Shown: piece after piece, positions 24,877-35,371 of the stretch
How positions within the stretch are numbered: position 1 is the first letter of the stretch
How the letters are laid out: each line of letters begins with the position of its first letter
DNA from: Okapia johnstoni
Taxonomy: Eukaryota; Chordata; Mammalia; Artiodactyla; Giraffidae
Direction: 5' to 3'
Assembly (NCBI GenBank): GCA_024291935.2
Contig: CM044313.1
Coordinates: forward strand, 85,001,001-85,065,000
Length of the DNA: 64,000 nucleotides
Position numbers and translations under genes: made by a program
The notes under the pieces: model-generated
What the model was told of the DNA's origin: nothing
Databases searched by the model: none
The model's input: the letters and a program-made list of their open reading frames with translations, nothing else

Positions 24877-25150
24877 GAAAGTGAAAGTGAAAGTCGCTCA
24901 GCCGTGTCTGACTCTTTGCGACCCCATGGACTATACAGTCCATGGAATTCTATAGGCCAGATTACTGGAGTGGGAAGCCTTTCCCTTTTTCAGGGGATCT
25001 TTCCAACCCAGGGATTGAATCCAGATCTCCCGCACTGCGGGCAGATTCTTTACCAGCTGAGCCAAAAGGGAAGACCAAGAATACTGGGTGGGTAGCCTAT
25101 TCCTTCTCCAGCAGATCTTCCTGACTCAGGAATTGAACTGGGGTCTCAAA
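24877..25150 (-). mobile_element. BOVA2 (dimeric Bov-A) SINE
   Basis: Minus-strand dimer. From the tail (gaaagtgaaagtgaaagtcg) it reads one complete unit up to the head-like 'gagccaaaagggaagacc', then a second, partial unit ('agaatactgggtgggtagcc' to 'gaattgaactggggtctc'). The extreme 5' end is truncated. Inserted in L2. Confidence 0.92.
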
Positions 25151-25338
25151 ATCTACTGATTGAAATATTAATCATGTCTGAAAAATATCTACATAGGAAC
25201 TCCTAGATTGCTGTTTGACCAGGTAACTGGGCAGAATAGACCAGTCACAGTAACACTTAAAATTAACCATCATACTAGATTATTTTCATCAGCATAAAAA
25301 ATATCCTGAAATTCCTCTTATTTAAAATTATAAAAGCT

Positions 25339-25583
25339 GAAACTCCAATTCTTTGGCCACCTGATGTGAAAAGCTGACTCATTTGAAAAGACCCTGATGC
25401 TGGGAAAGACTGAAGGCAGGAGGAGAAGGGGACAACAGAGGATGAGATGGTTGGATGGCATCACTGACTCAGTGGACATGAGTTTGAGTAAACTCCAGGA
25501 GTTGGTGATGGACAGGGAGGCCTGGCGTGCTGCAGTCCATGGGGTCGCAAAGAGTCGGACATGACTGAGCAACTGAACTAAAC
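25339..25583 (+). mobile_element. BovB LINE 3' fragment, 245 bp, short TSD
   Basis: Plus-strand BovB 3' end, from 'gaaactccaattctttggcc' to 'gactgagcaactgaactaaac'. The 8-mer taaaagct occurs at both edges (25331-25338 and 25584-25591). Such short 5'-truncated pieces are common products of incomplete reverse transcription. It lies within the L2 fossil and is much less diverged than it. Confidence 0.92.
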
Positions 25584-26206
25584 TAAAAGCTAAAAATCTA
25601 CAAATAATTACTTCTGATCTGATCCTCTTTTCCATATCAACTACAAATCCATTCCTCTGCTTTTCCCTTTTCAGGTAAGTTCTTTGAAAGAGTTGTTCAC
25701 CCACACTGTTGTCAAATTCTCTCTACACAATCTTTCATGACGCCACATTGATCATGGATTAATCCCATTCTAGCAAATGTGCTCTTGTTGATGTCATCAG
25801 TGATCTTTATCTTACTAAATCCAATATATGCTTCTTATTCTTTGTCTTACATGGCCCATCAGCAGCATACACTCCCCTTGGTCTTTATATCTTCCTTGAT
25901 AGGTTTTCTTTGTTTTACCTTCAGGTCACTAGTCTTCTTGTTTGTTCTCCTAACTCTTGTTTATTTTTTTTTTCTTCCTTTGTCTCTGACTTCACATGAT
26001 GACTTCTCAGATCCTCAGGTCTCTACTTCTTCACTACAGTGGTTATATAATGCAGCCTCATGGCTTATGTGCCAATGACTCCAAAATACAATTTCTAGTC
26101 TTTTTCACCTGAAATCCAGATTCATTAGTCCAACTGCTAACCTAACATCTCAACCGGAGCCTAACAGACATTCAAAAATTCTACATATCATATCTAATAA
26201 TGTAGT

Positions 26207-26425
26207 GCCCTGGACTTCCCAGGTAGCACAGTGATAAAGAATCTGCTTGCCAGTGCAGGAGATGCGAGTTCAATCCCTGAGTTGGGAAGATCCCCTGGAG
26301 TAGGAAATGGCAACCCACTCCAGTATTTTTGCCTGGAAAATTCCATGGACAGAGGAACCTGGTGGGCTACAGTCCATGGGGTCGCAAGGAGTCAGACGAG
26401 ACAGAGCAACTGAGCACGCATACAC
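26207..26425 (+). mobile_element. Bov-tA SINE, full length, exact 11-bp TSD
   Basis: Starts with the tRNA-Glu-derived head ('ggacttcccaggtagcacag', a degraded A box) and has the B-box region 'gagttcaatccctgag', the Bov-A body and the tail 'gcaactgagcacgcatac'. TSD aataatgtagt at 26196-26206 and 26426-26436. It splits the L2 fossil. Confidence 0.95.
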
Positions 26426-27036
26426 AATAATGTAGTATACTTCATGTTTTTTCTCCAAATCTACTCTGTCTACTAATCTCTTTGCTTTCGTTGGTGACAT
26501 TTTCATTCACATCTTTAGCAAATACATGATGTCATTCTTCATTGTATTTTTCCTTCATACTGGACATTTGGAAACATTTCTGACTCTCCTTTGAAAATAT
26601 AAGCAGAATCCAAGTCCTGAAATTGCATACAAGAATCTCATTTGACAGCTGCTTCTTCTCCAAGTTCATTTTCTGCTCCCCTGATAGTTCTTTCCTTTCA
26701 AATCACATGGGAACAGGGGTTGTGGGAGTGGTATTCTTGTTCCTGGAACATGACACTGCTGCCTAGGGCATTTGCCCCTGAACTCCATCTGCCTGGAAAA
26801 TATCTCCCCAGATTTCCTAATGGCACTTACCTCCAAGCACTGGCTCAAGTGTGCCCTTCTTTGTGATGCCCACTTTAATCTTCATTTTGAAATTATAACA
26901 CACACTTTCAATCTCTATGCATAACATAACCGTCACATGGTTTTCTTTTGACAGAGCACTTATCACCCTCTAGCACAATAAAGAGCATACTTATTAATGT
27001 ATCAAAGTATAGTATATATCTCCCTGTAGTATATAT

Positions 27037-27306
27037 CAACCCTAAATATTCATTGGAAGGACTGTTGCTGAAGCTGAAGCTCCAATACTTTGGCTAATTG
27101 ATGCGAAGAGCTGACTCATTGGAAAAGACCCTGATTCTGGGGAAGACTGAAGACAAGAGAAGACCACAGAGGATGAGATGGTTGGATTGCATCACCGACT
27201 CAATAGACATAAGTTTGAGCAAGCTCCGGTAGGTACTGAAGGACAGGGAAGCCTGGTGCACTGCAGTTCATGAGGTCATAAACAGCTGGACAAGACCTAG
27301 AGACTG
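27037..27306 (+). mobile_element. BovB LINE 3' fragment with (AAC)n tail
   Basis: Plus-strand BovB 3' end, from 'ctaaatattcattggaagg' to 'agagactgaac', then an (AAC)n tail to about 27321. It sits at the 3' edge of the L2. The left edge abuts a doubled tagtatatatc motif that belongs to the flank; no clear TSD. Confidence 0.92.
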
Positions 27307-27321
27307 AACAACAACAACAAA

Positions 27322-29196
27322 AGAACTAATAACAAAACGTCCCTCCATATTTTTAAAGAAATATTGACTTATCTATAGATAATCAGGTTTAATAGGATAC
27401 AAAGCTTGGTAATGGTTTTCTTGCTTATCTTTTATAACTGCTTCCTTCCTATTTTTTCTCGTTCTCGTCTTTAAATTTAGGTGCATTTTCTTAACTAGAC
27501 GTAAACTCTTCTTTTGATTCATTCATCGAAGGGCTTTTTTTTTTTATTACAAAAAGTCTAGAAGGCAGTTTTGGAGACAAATACCTTTGGTTCAGATGTT
27601 TGATGTGATACAATTTAACTGCTTTGGGGTGCTATATGATTACGCCATGCTTCAATTTTCCTCATTTTTAAATTAGGAAAGTAAGAGTATTTTAGAATTT
27701 CTTGTAAAAGTAATTATTTTACACATCCAGTATTTATAAAACTATGTTTTGCACATACTAAAAATTCAATATTAGCCCAGTTTACTTGCTACATTCATAA
27801 TTTTGGAAAGGTTCTCAGTACATGGAAATATATTAAAGTTATTATTTGGACAATTAGAACTCAACAATAACACAGAAAACTCATTTTCTTCTGTATTTGT
27901 TCAGATAAAGAATCATTATGTTAGATAATTAAGGTCATCTCTTGGGTAAAATGTACTGTATTTATTAATACTTGTCAGTTTGGAAGTCATGCTAATTCTG
28001 AAAGCCAATGTCTGTTACAAAAAAAAAATAACATATTTTGATGTCCACTTTTTCTAATCTATTTGTTCTATAAGGAGAATATAAACTCTCTTTTACTGAT
28101 CATAGCTTTCACATTTCTTCCCACTCTTCTCATTTCTATCACCTTCAGATTACAAAGTTACGCTATGTGACCTTGAATGTTGAAACTTTTTATTGAGTTT
28201 TTCTTTTACTATCATGTTTTTTATTTTGTCATTAAAGAATAGTGCTTTGAAGGATATTTTCTTTTGAAAATAAATTGACTTTTGAAGGTATTTGACAGCA
28301 TCCATTATTTGTGTTTGTTGAGAGTTCATCAGAGACAACACATGATTAGGAAATATCTCACCTCCAAGCTCAGAATACATAATCAGCTTCAATTGCTACA
28401 TTTCATCTTCCAATTTAAAGGGGGCTAAAATTTCATCTGAAACTACTCATGCATTTGGAAAGACTTTAGAACTACTAAGATTTATCACATATCAGTGGCA
28501 TCTAGAATGTTATAGGATCCTTCCCAAGTTGCCTGTCTGCTGTCCAGCAGGAAAGAAAATTCACAAATATGTTGGCACTTGCTTTCTAGTTGCAACAAGC
28601 AGGGAATTAACATCTGCAAGAAGGAGATTACACTCATGCATCATACTGAGATTTTTCACACACTTCTATTATTGCTTCAAAAATACCTCCCTTGTGACAT
28701 ATTCCATGAAGGAGCTAATAAATCTGCAGGCAGAAGACAACCTTGAAACACTGCCACTGCTGTTGAAAAGTAATTAATGATAATATCTTCTCCTCACCAT
28801 GATGCTTGCAATTTTTTTTTTAAGCTCTTAACGAGGGTACTCAAGTATTACTTTTTAAAAAGTAGAAGTTTCCATTCATATTAGCCCCTAAACCATCTTA
28901 TTCTGTGTTATTAACTTCAAAACATCTTAGATTGTCAAATTAGAAAGTGTTTGCATATATTAAGAAAAAGAAACTATGTATTTTACTGGTATATAAATGA
29001 CATTTACACTTAAGCTTCCCCTTTACTGGTTTCATACCTTTTTAATAATTTTTTTTATATTTGTCTGTGAATCTTCACCCATTAGCTGTTTATTCTGTTG
29101 AGTGCTGATTTTAGTTGTGTGTGTATTTGAAAATAAATTTGTATCAAGATAACCTGGTGATTTCCTCTTTCCTTCAATGAATTCTCTATATTACAC
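27322..29196. other. 1.9 kb of unassigned AT-rich DNA
   Basis: No repeat family or gene recognised. Several T- and A-runs. The frames at 28150-28392 and 28529-28777 have no domain. Confidence 0.5.
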
Positions 29197-29696
29197 TGTC
29201 AACTACAAATTGACACTTACCAAGAGCATGGCCAAGGACTGAACAACAAAGGCATTTGCCATCTGCCTCTATGGAGATTGAACCCCATGCTGCTATAGCT
29301 GTTGACCTTCGACAACCCCTGAGGGAGTTCAGGGTGGAGTGAGGCACTCTGTGCTCCAGGGAATCTAGTGGGACAGGTCTTTAGACAGCTGGATGTTTTT
29401 AGGAACAGATTTTATGATCTTAATCCTTGCATCTCCTCATATCTAGAGAAGCACTAAATCCCTTCATGGTGACATCAGACCCTCAGGACTAAGAAAAAAC
29501 CTTTTGTAAATTGAGTGCTTCATGATATTGAACTCCTCCTTCATCAAAATCTTATATACTGAATTTCCCCCACTGCCGCTTTGGAGCAGTCTCTCAGAGC
29601 TCTCTGAGATGCTGCCTCCTGGGCTACAGTCCTCATTTTGCCCCAAATAAAACTTAACTCACAACTCTCAAGTTGTACATCTTTTTTTAGTCAACA
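29197..29696 (+). mobile_element. Endogenous retrovirus LTR (gamma-like), about 500 bp, probable solo
   Basis: The segment begins TG (tgtcaactac) and ends CA (tagtcaaca). It contains a TATA-like motif (tatata, about 29553-29558), then the typical R-region phrases 'cagtctctcagagctctctg' and 'cagtcctcattttgcccc', a polyadenylation signal AATAAA at 29646-29651 and a short U5. The flanks acac (29193-29196) and atac (29697-29700) may be a 4-bp TSD with one change. No primer-binding site or gag/pol/env follows, so it is probably a solo LTR left by recombination. The 5' edge is the weakest part of the call. Confidence 0.72.
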
Positions 29697-29999
29697 ATAC
29701 AGAAACTGTATTTTAGAGGCATTTTCCTTCTTGGTGAAAAAAACATTTTGCTCCACACATTATATCAGGAAGCTGATGCAAATTCTAATTTTTATAGGTA
29801 AAACTTCTTTTATTAAGTGTCAATATTTCAAATTCTTGGATGATTATAGGTGGTAGAGTGAACTAGACGTATCTATTACATTTATTACAGGTCTAGTAGG
29901 TTTATCTGTATTTACCCAATGTAAATATGTTAATTTTGAATATAAAATACAAAATGCATCATGAACACTTATTAGCATAATCATTAGAGAGCCACTTTC

Positions 30000-30245
30000 A
30001 ATGGGTGTTATTAGATGTCAGGCACTATGCCACCAAGCATTTTACTTATGCTAGCTCATGTGATTTTTACATCAACTTTAGAAGGTGAGTTCCATAATTA
30101 TTCCTTTTTTTTATAGGAATTCCTTTTTACATTCCTTTTGAAGTTCAGAGAGGTTAAATAAATTGCCCAAAGTCATAAAGAAGATAAGCAGCAGAGCCTG
30201 GACTCAGGCCTGGGCAATTTACTGAAACTTAAGCACCTATCCCAA
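30000..30245 (-). mobile_element. MIR SINE (antisense)
   Basis: Clear complement of the mammalian-wide MIR: 'tgtcaggcactatgcc', 'agagaggttaaataaattgc' and 'agcagagcctggactcagg' occur in family order. The tRNA-derived head would be at the right. An ancient insertion, expected at orthologous positions in other mammals. Confidence 0.8.
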
Positions 30246-30744
30246 CTGTCATATTTCTGTTAAGTTTTCTTTTTTCCAGCAAATAATAACCATGAAAATG
30301 CACCTAATTTCCCACATAGATAAAAATGTTGCAAATTCTTAATCTTCTTTTCTTTACTCAGTGGAATCTTTTTAAGCCTTTATTATCCTAGTCTGAGGAT
30401 TTGCTAAGAATTTTTAACGTCTGTTTTTGTTTTTGTTAATCAGTGTAATTAAAATATACTATACTTATAAAGAAGGGGAAAGGTCAATATGGATAGCAAA
30501 ATTATTTATTATTAGAGTCACTTTATATAGAATTTAACGGTATGTTTATGATTGTACAAAGTGGGAATTTAATATGTAATCAACTGGATTTAAATTTAAA
30601 GTAATTTACATAAAATATATTATCAGTCTCTATTCCACAGAAGAAAAACTCTACACTGTGAACAAGAATTACTGATATATTTAGTCTTTCTGAGTTTTTG
30701 AATTAAAGGACACTTAAAGGAAACAAAATTAAAAAGTGAAACAA
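30246..30744. other. Unassigned AT-rich DNA
   Basis: Nothing recognisable. Confidence 0.5.
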
Positions 30745-31075
30745 TTTAAAAATAAATGATACAAATGAACTTACTTACAAAACAGAATAGACTCACAGAC
30801 ACAGATACCCAACTCATGGCTGTGAAAGGAGGGAGAGGGTGATGGGAGGGATAAATTAGAAAGTTGAGATTAACAGATACAAGCCAACATATACATAAAA
30901 TAAGTGAACAACAAATACCTACTGTATTGCACATATAATATCTTATAATAATCTATAATGGAAAAGAATGTGGAAAAGTATATATTCCTTTTTTTCAAAC
31001 AATCACTTTGCTGTACATTTGAAACTAACACAACTATGTAAATCAACTATATTTCAATTAAAAATATAAAAAGAT
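30745..31075 (+). mobile_element. L1 LINE 3' UTR and tail
   Basis: Sense artiodactyl-type L1 3' end. 'agactcacagacacagatac' leads to 'ctactgtattgcacatataa', 'ctttgctgtacatttgaaac' and 'aatcaactatatttcaatt', then an A-rich end. 5'-truncated. Confidence 0.85.
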
Positions 31076-31349
31076 TTTGACTCTGAAAATTAATTTTATA
31101 TTGTCTTCTCCTGATACTGTTTCTGAATATAAGCATGAATTAAACTATTCAGACCCAGTAACTTTTACCTCATGATCTGACAATCTGCTAAACTCGCTGA
31201 ATAAATGCAATGTAAGTTTCCTTATGTTATAATTGCCATAAACTCAACCTTTGTGTATTTTGCTTTCTAACCACATCTTTGATGAATTTTACTAGCACAA
31301 TCTATACTATTTGAAGGCTTAAATGAAATGAACAATTGACCCACAAATT

Positions 31350-31660
31350 GTTTTGGTCTGCTCAGGCTGCTGTAACAAAATAATGCAGACTGAATGGCTT
31401 AAACAAGAGAAATTTATTCTCCCTCAAATCTGGAAACTTGATATAATCCAATATCAAGATGTTAGCAGTGTTGGTGCTGGTGAGGATTCTCTTCCTGGCT
31501 TGTAGATGGCACCTTCTGTTTGTGTCATATAGCCTTACAGGCAGAGAGAGAGAGAGAGAGAGGAAGCATGAGTGAGCGCTGGTGTCTCTTATTGTAAGCA
31601 CACCAGTCCTACTGGACTGCATGCTGTGTAAGACTCTAGGCCCTGAAGACTCAGAGGGAA
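31350..31660. mobile_element. Old interspersed repeat, family not assigned, with (AG)n
   Basis: 'tctgctcaggctgctgtaac', 'ggcttaaacaagagaaattt' and 'cttcctggcttgtagatggc' make up a phrase order that I recognise from a common mammalian dispersed repeat but cannot name with confidence. An (AG)n tract at 31543-31562 interrupts it. Confidence 0.5.
31543..31562. repeat. (AG)n microsatellite
   Basis: Ten AG units without interruption. Confidence 0.9.
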
Positions 31661-32700
31661 ACAAGATTCACTGCCTCCAACAAGCTCACATTCTAGTATG
31701 AGAAACAGAGTAGATCAATGTCTTGTTTCCATGATAAAGCTAGAATGCTAAGTAGGAAGGATGGTTATAACATTTATGGAAAATGACTTAAAAAGATCAC
31801 AGATGGCACAGTAATGGATCATACAAATGAGCTAGAATTCAAAAGCAGATGAATGATTAGAGTTCATGTCCAGCTGTGTATTGGAAATTGCACAAACTTG
31901 CATATAACTGCAAATAGTTGAGTATGGTTAGAACAATGAAGGGGAAAGGTGAGAAAAGAAGGTAAAGGCCATATTTAGGTGCTTGTACTCAGTACTAGAA
32001 ATCAATAAAAGGGTTTTGAACATAGGAGTAACATTATAAGCCTTTTATACCTTTAAAACAACATGCACAGTATTATTTAAAGAGGTATTTGAGAACAAAG
32101 ATACCAGAGGTTTGGAGCCCAGGGGATTTTGCAGTAGTTCTGGTGTCAACAATTGAGAACCTAAATTAATGTAATTATATCTGTAACAGGGAACAGAGGA
32201 CAGAGTCAAATTATAGCTTGACAGGATCCATGAGTGAATCATGATGGGTGGTAAGGGGCAATGGGGAATCCATGTCAAGATCTGCATTTTAACTTTTACT
32301 TAATAATTCAGTGAACTGAATATATTGTCTGGGTGGTTGGTAGTTGTTGCTGTTATTGTGTTCATGTGTGTTGGGAGTCAGAGGATGGCTGTTAGTTAGC
32401 AGGTTTCCAAAACGGTGTGCACTGAGTTGTCTGATACATCTAATACATACACTATTTAAAGGAATAAGTCTGGTTGGTTGTATACTGCATATGGATATGG
32501 AACTCAGAGGTGAGGTATGGGTATGGTTTTTGGAAGAGGTAACATGAGGTGGGTGACTATGTAAGATTGCTTTAGAAGTGATTGCTCTATTACATGAGAA
32601 CTGAAGAACAAAACCTAGAACCAAGCAATGTTTCAGAAATAAGCAAACAGTTGGCTTAACTGACTGCCCGTTCCCAAATGACTGCTTCCTTGCCAACTTC
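31661..32700 (-). mobile_element. L2 (CR1-clade) LINE remnant, antisense
   Basis: In order, the plus strand shows the complement of the L2 3' UTR ('aagctcacattctagta', 31682-31698), of the RT C-terminal region ('gggttttgaacataggagta') and of the RT palm surroundings ('tggatatggaactcagagg'). The 149-codon minus-strand frame at 32289-32738 overlaps the palm part but has no intact RT motif. Highly decayed. Orientation is opposite to the L2 at 23756-27036. Confidence 0.55.
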
Positions 32701-33007
32701 ACTGTCTCCATTGCTGCTAGAAATGACAGATAAATCAATCTTTACCATAGTAACTGAGTAAACACAAATCTGAGGGGAAGCTTCAGGGAAAGCTTTTACT
32801 TTCCTGATGCAAGGGAGTGATTTTGCTGGTCATGTCTCCTTCCCCCTTCATCCTGTGTTGAATATAAATAAGATAAGTGAAGTTGCAGGATAGACATTGT
32901 GAAACCACCAGAGAAATCGTAAGATGTTACCCTCATAGCTCTGAATCAGTTATGCAAGATGAATAAATTCTGGAGATCTGCTGTACAACACAGCATCTAT
33001 GTTATGC
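32701..33007. other. Unassigned sequence
   Basis: Nothing recognisable between the L2 remnant and the BovB insertion site. Confidence 0.45.
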
Positions 33008-33016
33008 TTAATACTG
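33008..33016. repeat. Shared target sequence, copy 1 of 3
   Basis: ttaatactg, found again at 33545-33553 and 33764-33772. Left flank of the BovB at 33017-33544. Confidence 0.85.
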
Positions 33017-33544
33017 TGTTGTTTTTGTTCAGTTGCCCAATCATGTCTGATTCTTTGAGACTCCATGGACTGTAGCACACCAGGCCTCCCTGTTCCTCAG
33101 CATCTCCCAGAGTTTGCCCAAGTTCATGTTCACTGCATCATGTTCAATGCATTACATTGCCATCCAGCCATCTCATCCTCTGACACCCTCTTTTCCTGCT
33201 GCCTTCAATCTTTCCCAGCATCAGGGACTTTCCAATGAATCATCTATTCACATCACATAACCAAAATACTGAAGCTTCAGCTTCAGCATCAGTCCTTCCA
33301 GTGAATATTCAGGGTTGATCTCCATTAAGAGTGACTGGCTTGATCTCCTTGCTGTCCAAGGGACTTTCAGGAGTCTTCTCTAGCACCACAGTTAGAAGGC
33401 ATCAATTCTTCGGTGTTCTGCCTTCTTTACGATCCAGCTCTCACAACCGTACGTGACCACTGGGAAGACCATAGCATTGATTATATGGGACCTTTGTTGG
33501 AAAAGCAAATGTGTCTACTTTTCAGCACACTGTATTAACTACAG
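33017..33544 (-). mobile_element. BovB LINE, 5'-truncated, first of two insertions at one target
   Basis: Minus-strand BovB 3' part, tail at the left ('ttgtttttgttcagttgccc'), ending near 'gttggaaaagcaaatgtg' and a decayed last stretch. A small internal duplication or filler occurs around 33138-33155 (a repeated 'tgttcaatgcattac'-like motif). Bounded by the 9-mer at 33008-33016 and 33545-33553. Confidence 0.93.
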
Positions 33545-33553
33545 TTAATACTG
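33545..33553. repeat. Shared target sequence, copy 2 of 3
   Basis: ttaatactg, lying exactly between the BovB and the SINE. Confidence 0.85.
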
Positions 33554-33763
33554 TGAAAGTGAAAGTGTTAGTCGCTCAGTCAATCCAACTCTTTGCGACC
33601 CCATGGACTACAGACTGCCAGGTTCCTCTATCCATGGACTTATCCAGGCAAGAATACTGGAGTGGGCTGCCATTTCCTTCTCTAGGGGATCTTCCCAATC
33701 CAGGGATTGAATCTGGGTCTCCTGCATTGGCAGCCAGGTTCTCTACCATTTGAGCCACCAGGG
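33554..33763 (-). mobile_element. Bov-tA SINE, full length, second insertion at the same target
   Basis: Minus-strand SINE from its tail (tgaaagtgaaagtgttagtc) to the tRNA-like head ('taccatttgagccaccagg'). Both flanks are the 9-mer ttaatactg. It has the same orientation as the adjacent BovB. Confidence 0.94.
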
Positions 33764-33772
33764 TTAATACTG
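33764..33772. repeat. Shared target sequence, copy 3 of 3
   Basis: ttaatactg, the right flank of the SINE. Confidence 0.85.
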
Positions 33773-33829
33773 ATGCACTTAAAAAACTGTGAAGGTATAT
33801 CTCATGTTGTTTCCCCTCTTAATCCTTTC

Positions 33830-34015
33830 AAAAAAGCGAAGGGGGCACTAGGAACCTGTTGGAGATGATGGATATACTTATTACCTTTATAATGGTGATG
33901 GTTTCATGGAACATGCATACGCCAAACTCATGAAATTGTGTACAATGAATATATATAGTTTTTGTACCTTAATTATGTATCAGTAATTTATTTTTAATTA
34001 CACATCCCAAATATT
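33830..34015 (+). mobile_element. Possible old L1 3' tail
   Basis: 'gttggagatgatggatatac', 'ggtgatggtttcatggaaca' and 'tgaaattgtgtacaatgaat' follow the order of an old mammalian L1 3' end, as far as I can recall it. No subfamily assigned. Confidence 0.45.
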
Positions 34016-34782
34016 TTATTATCCTGAGAAAATACAATACTTCTTTTCAAGCCAGATAGTAAAGCTCTAATCTCTTGAAGAAGGATATATCCTATCTACC
34101 TCAAAGAAGTAGTAAGGCAAAGAAGGAAAACTCAGAAGCAGTCAAAATGTTAATATCCATTGTAAACTTTATACCAAGAAGAAATTGAGAAAGCAACTCC
34201 AGATTATTAATGTAAATAAGAAAAACAATTTAATTCATGAAAATTTGATTGCATCTTAACATTTAGAAAATTTTTCAATTCACATACGGATATAAATTTA
34301 TGATGGACACCTCATATTATTACATGATGCTTTACAACCACTTTAAAATGTAGTATTAAGTTAATTTTGAATAGATCAACCACTCAATAAACATTATTTT
34401 TTAAGACTAAAAATGTTCCCTTTAGTTTTCTTCCAAATTGGGAAGAGACCCTTTGAGTTATAAAAATAACATATGCTTATCAGAAAAATAAACAATAACA
34501 GACCATATAGTTAAGTATAAAAAAATGGTCAAATATACCTAGAATTTTCAAAAAAAAAACAACTCTGTTCATGTTATTCATATTATGATATCTAAACTTC
34601 CAGATTTTTTCCTTTTGTTAACACATTATCTAATAGGTGTGACACAGATATGTTATGCAGAAATTAATGAAATACATGTATAATATAATTTTATAAAGTG
34701 ATATTTTTGTCATATTGGTAGCTCAAAGAGTAATATAGTAGCTTTATTCTTAGTTTTTCTCCTCATTTCTTCCTTTAAAAAT
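34016..34782. other. Unassigned AT-rich DNA
   Basis: No confident match. The middle part (about 34440-34640) has a texture like old dispersed repeats but nothing I can name. Confidence 0.45.
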
Positions 34783-34847
34783 ATATTGTTGTAGCCATGC
34801 ATTTTGGGAAACACACTCAGAAGGACAATGCAGGTAGTGGAGTGCAG

Positions 34848-34853
34848 TTTATT
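34848..34853 (-). terminator. LTR polyadenylation signal
   Basis: AATAAA on the minus strand, about 70 bp downstream of the TATA box of the same LTR. Confidence 0.6.
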
Positions 34854-34917
34854 ACACTGGCCGGCCCAAGGCAGAGTCCTCTCTTAGCCAAGGACCCCGA
34901 CCAGCATTTGTGAAAAT

Positions 34918-34925
34918 CTTTTATA
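34918..34925 (-). promoter_or_regulatory. LTR TATA box
   Basis: TATAAAAG on the minus strand within the solo LTR, correctly placed upstream of its polyadenylation signal. Position within the LTR is the only evidence; activity is unknown. Confidence 0.6.
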
Positions 34926-35371
34926 CTCCATGTGTACGTGTCTGAACTCACCACCCCAAATTCTTTGAGACATACATAAACAAAGGAAGGGTAAATACAA
35001 TCACAGTAATCTCATCATTCATGTGTTATGTGTTCAAACAGTTAAACAGTTGGCCAATAATCAATAAGCCCGAGGTTACACTCCGATAGGTACAGAAAAA
35101 TTTACAGCCTGCCCAGAGACAGAGGTGATTAGTGTATGTTTTCTCTTAGGCGATGAGTAACCTGGATACGATCTTCAAGGTTCCCCTGTCCGGAGGGGGT
35201 CTTATCCTTCTATTGTCGTTTCCATAGGCACTAAGCACAGAGTTTAGAGTCCATTAGAGAGGTGGCCGAGCATGATCAGCATAAACAGGCCTAAGATGGA
35301 GTCCAGGTCCTATGAATTGCCTCTTCAATATCTTATTTCCATTAATATATTTTGGAAATAAGTCCTTGTCT

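Larger units (their letters stand above)
23756..27036 (+). mobile_element. Ancient L2 (CR1-clade) LINE, sense, heavily interrupted
   Basis: Several blocks follow L2 in sense order. About 23790-23960 ('acctcctatttcttaccagc') and 24470-24590 come first. Then 25600-26195 covers the RT region: the LLDLSAAFD motif A is decayed at about 25845-25870, and YADD has become roughly YVPM at about 26066-26077. Next are 26437-26640 and the 3' part, 26720-27036 ('agagcacttatcaccctc'). The blocks are split by SINEs at 24603-24722, 24877-25150 and 26207-26425 and a BovB at 25339-25583. About 23965-24465 is too decayed to assign. Family and orientation are inferred from this order and from motif remnants. Confidence 0.7.
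34787..35327 (-). mobile_element. Solo ERV LTR, 541 bp, BTLTR1-like
   Basis: On the minus strand the segment starts TGAAGAGGCAATTC and ends GCTACAACA, the TG...CA ends of a retroviral LTR. A TATA box (TATAAAAG, complement of 34918-34925) is followed about 70 bp downstream by AATAAA (complement of 34848-34853), which gives a normal U3-R-U5 order. Flanks are atat at 34783-34786 and 35328-35331. A 6-bp duplication with one mismatch (atatat/atatct) is equally possible. No internal viral genes are present, so this is a recombination-derived solo LTR. The name is from recall of bovine LTR families. Confidence 0.88.

Noticed and set aside
24700..25095. 131-codon plus-strand frame
   Set aside because: It runs from a Bov-A edge into a BOVA2 SINE read antisense; repeat-derived.
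27010..27036. Doubled tagtatatatc as the TSD of the BovB at 27037
   Set aside because: Both copies lie on the same side of the element, so they are a local tandem repeat and not a TSD.
32289..32738. 149-codon minus-strand open frame
   Set aside because: It overlaps a decayed minus-strand L2 and has no intact RT motif. Its Ser/His/Asn-rich content looks like chance translation.
34787..35327. Provirus with internal genes
   Set aside because: Only one LTR is present and the neighbouring sequence shows no gag, pol or env similarity or primer-binding site.
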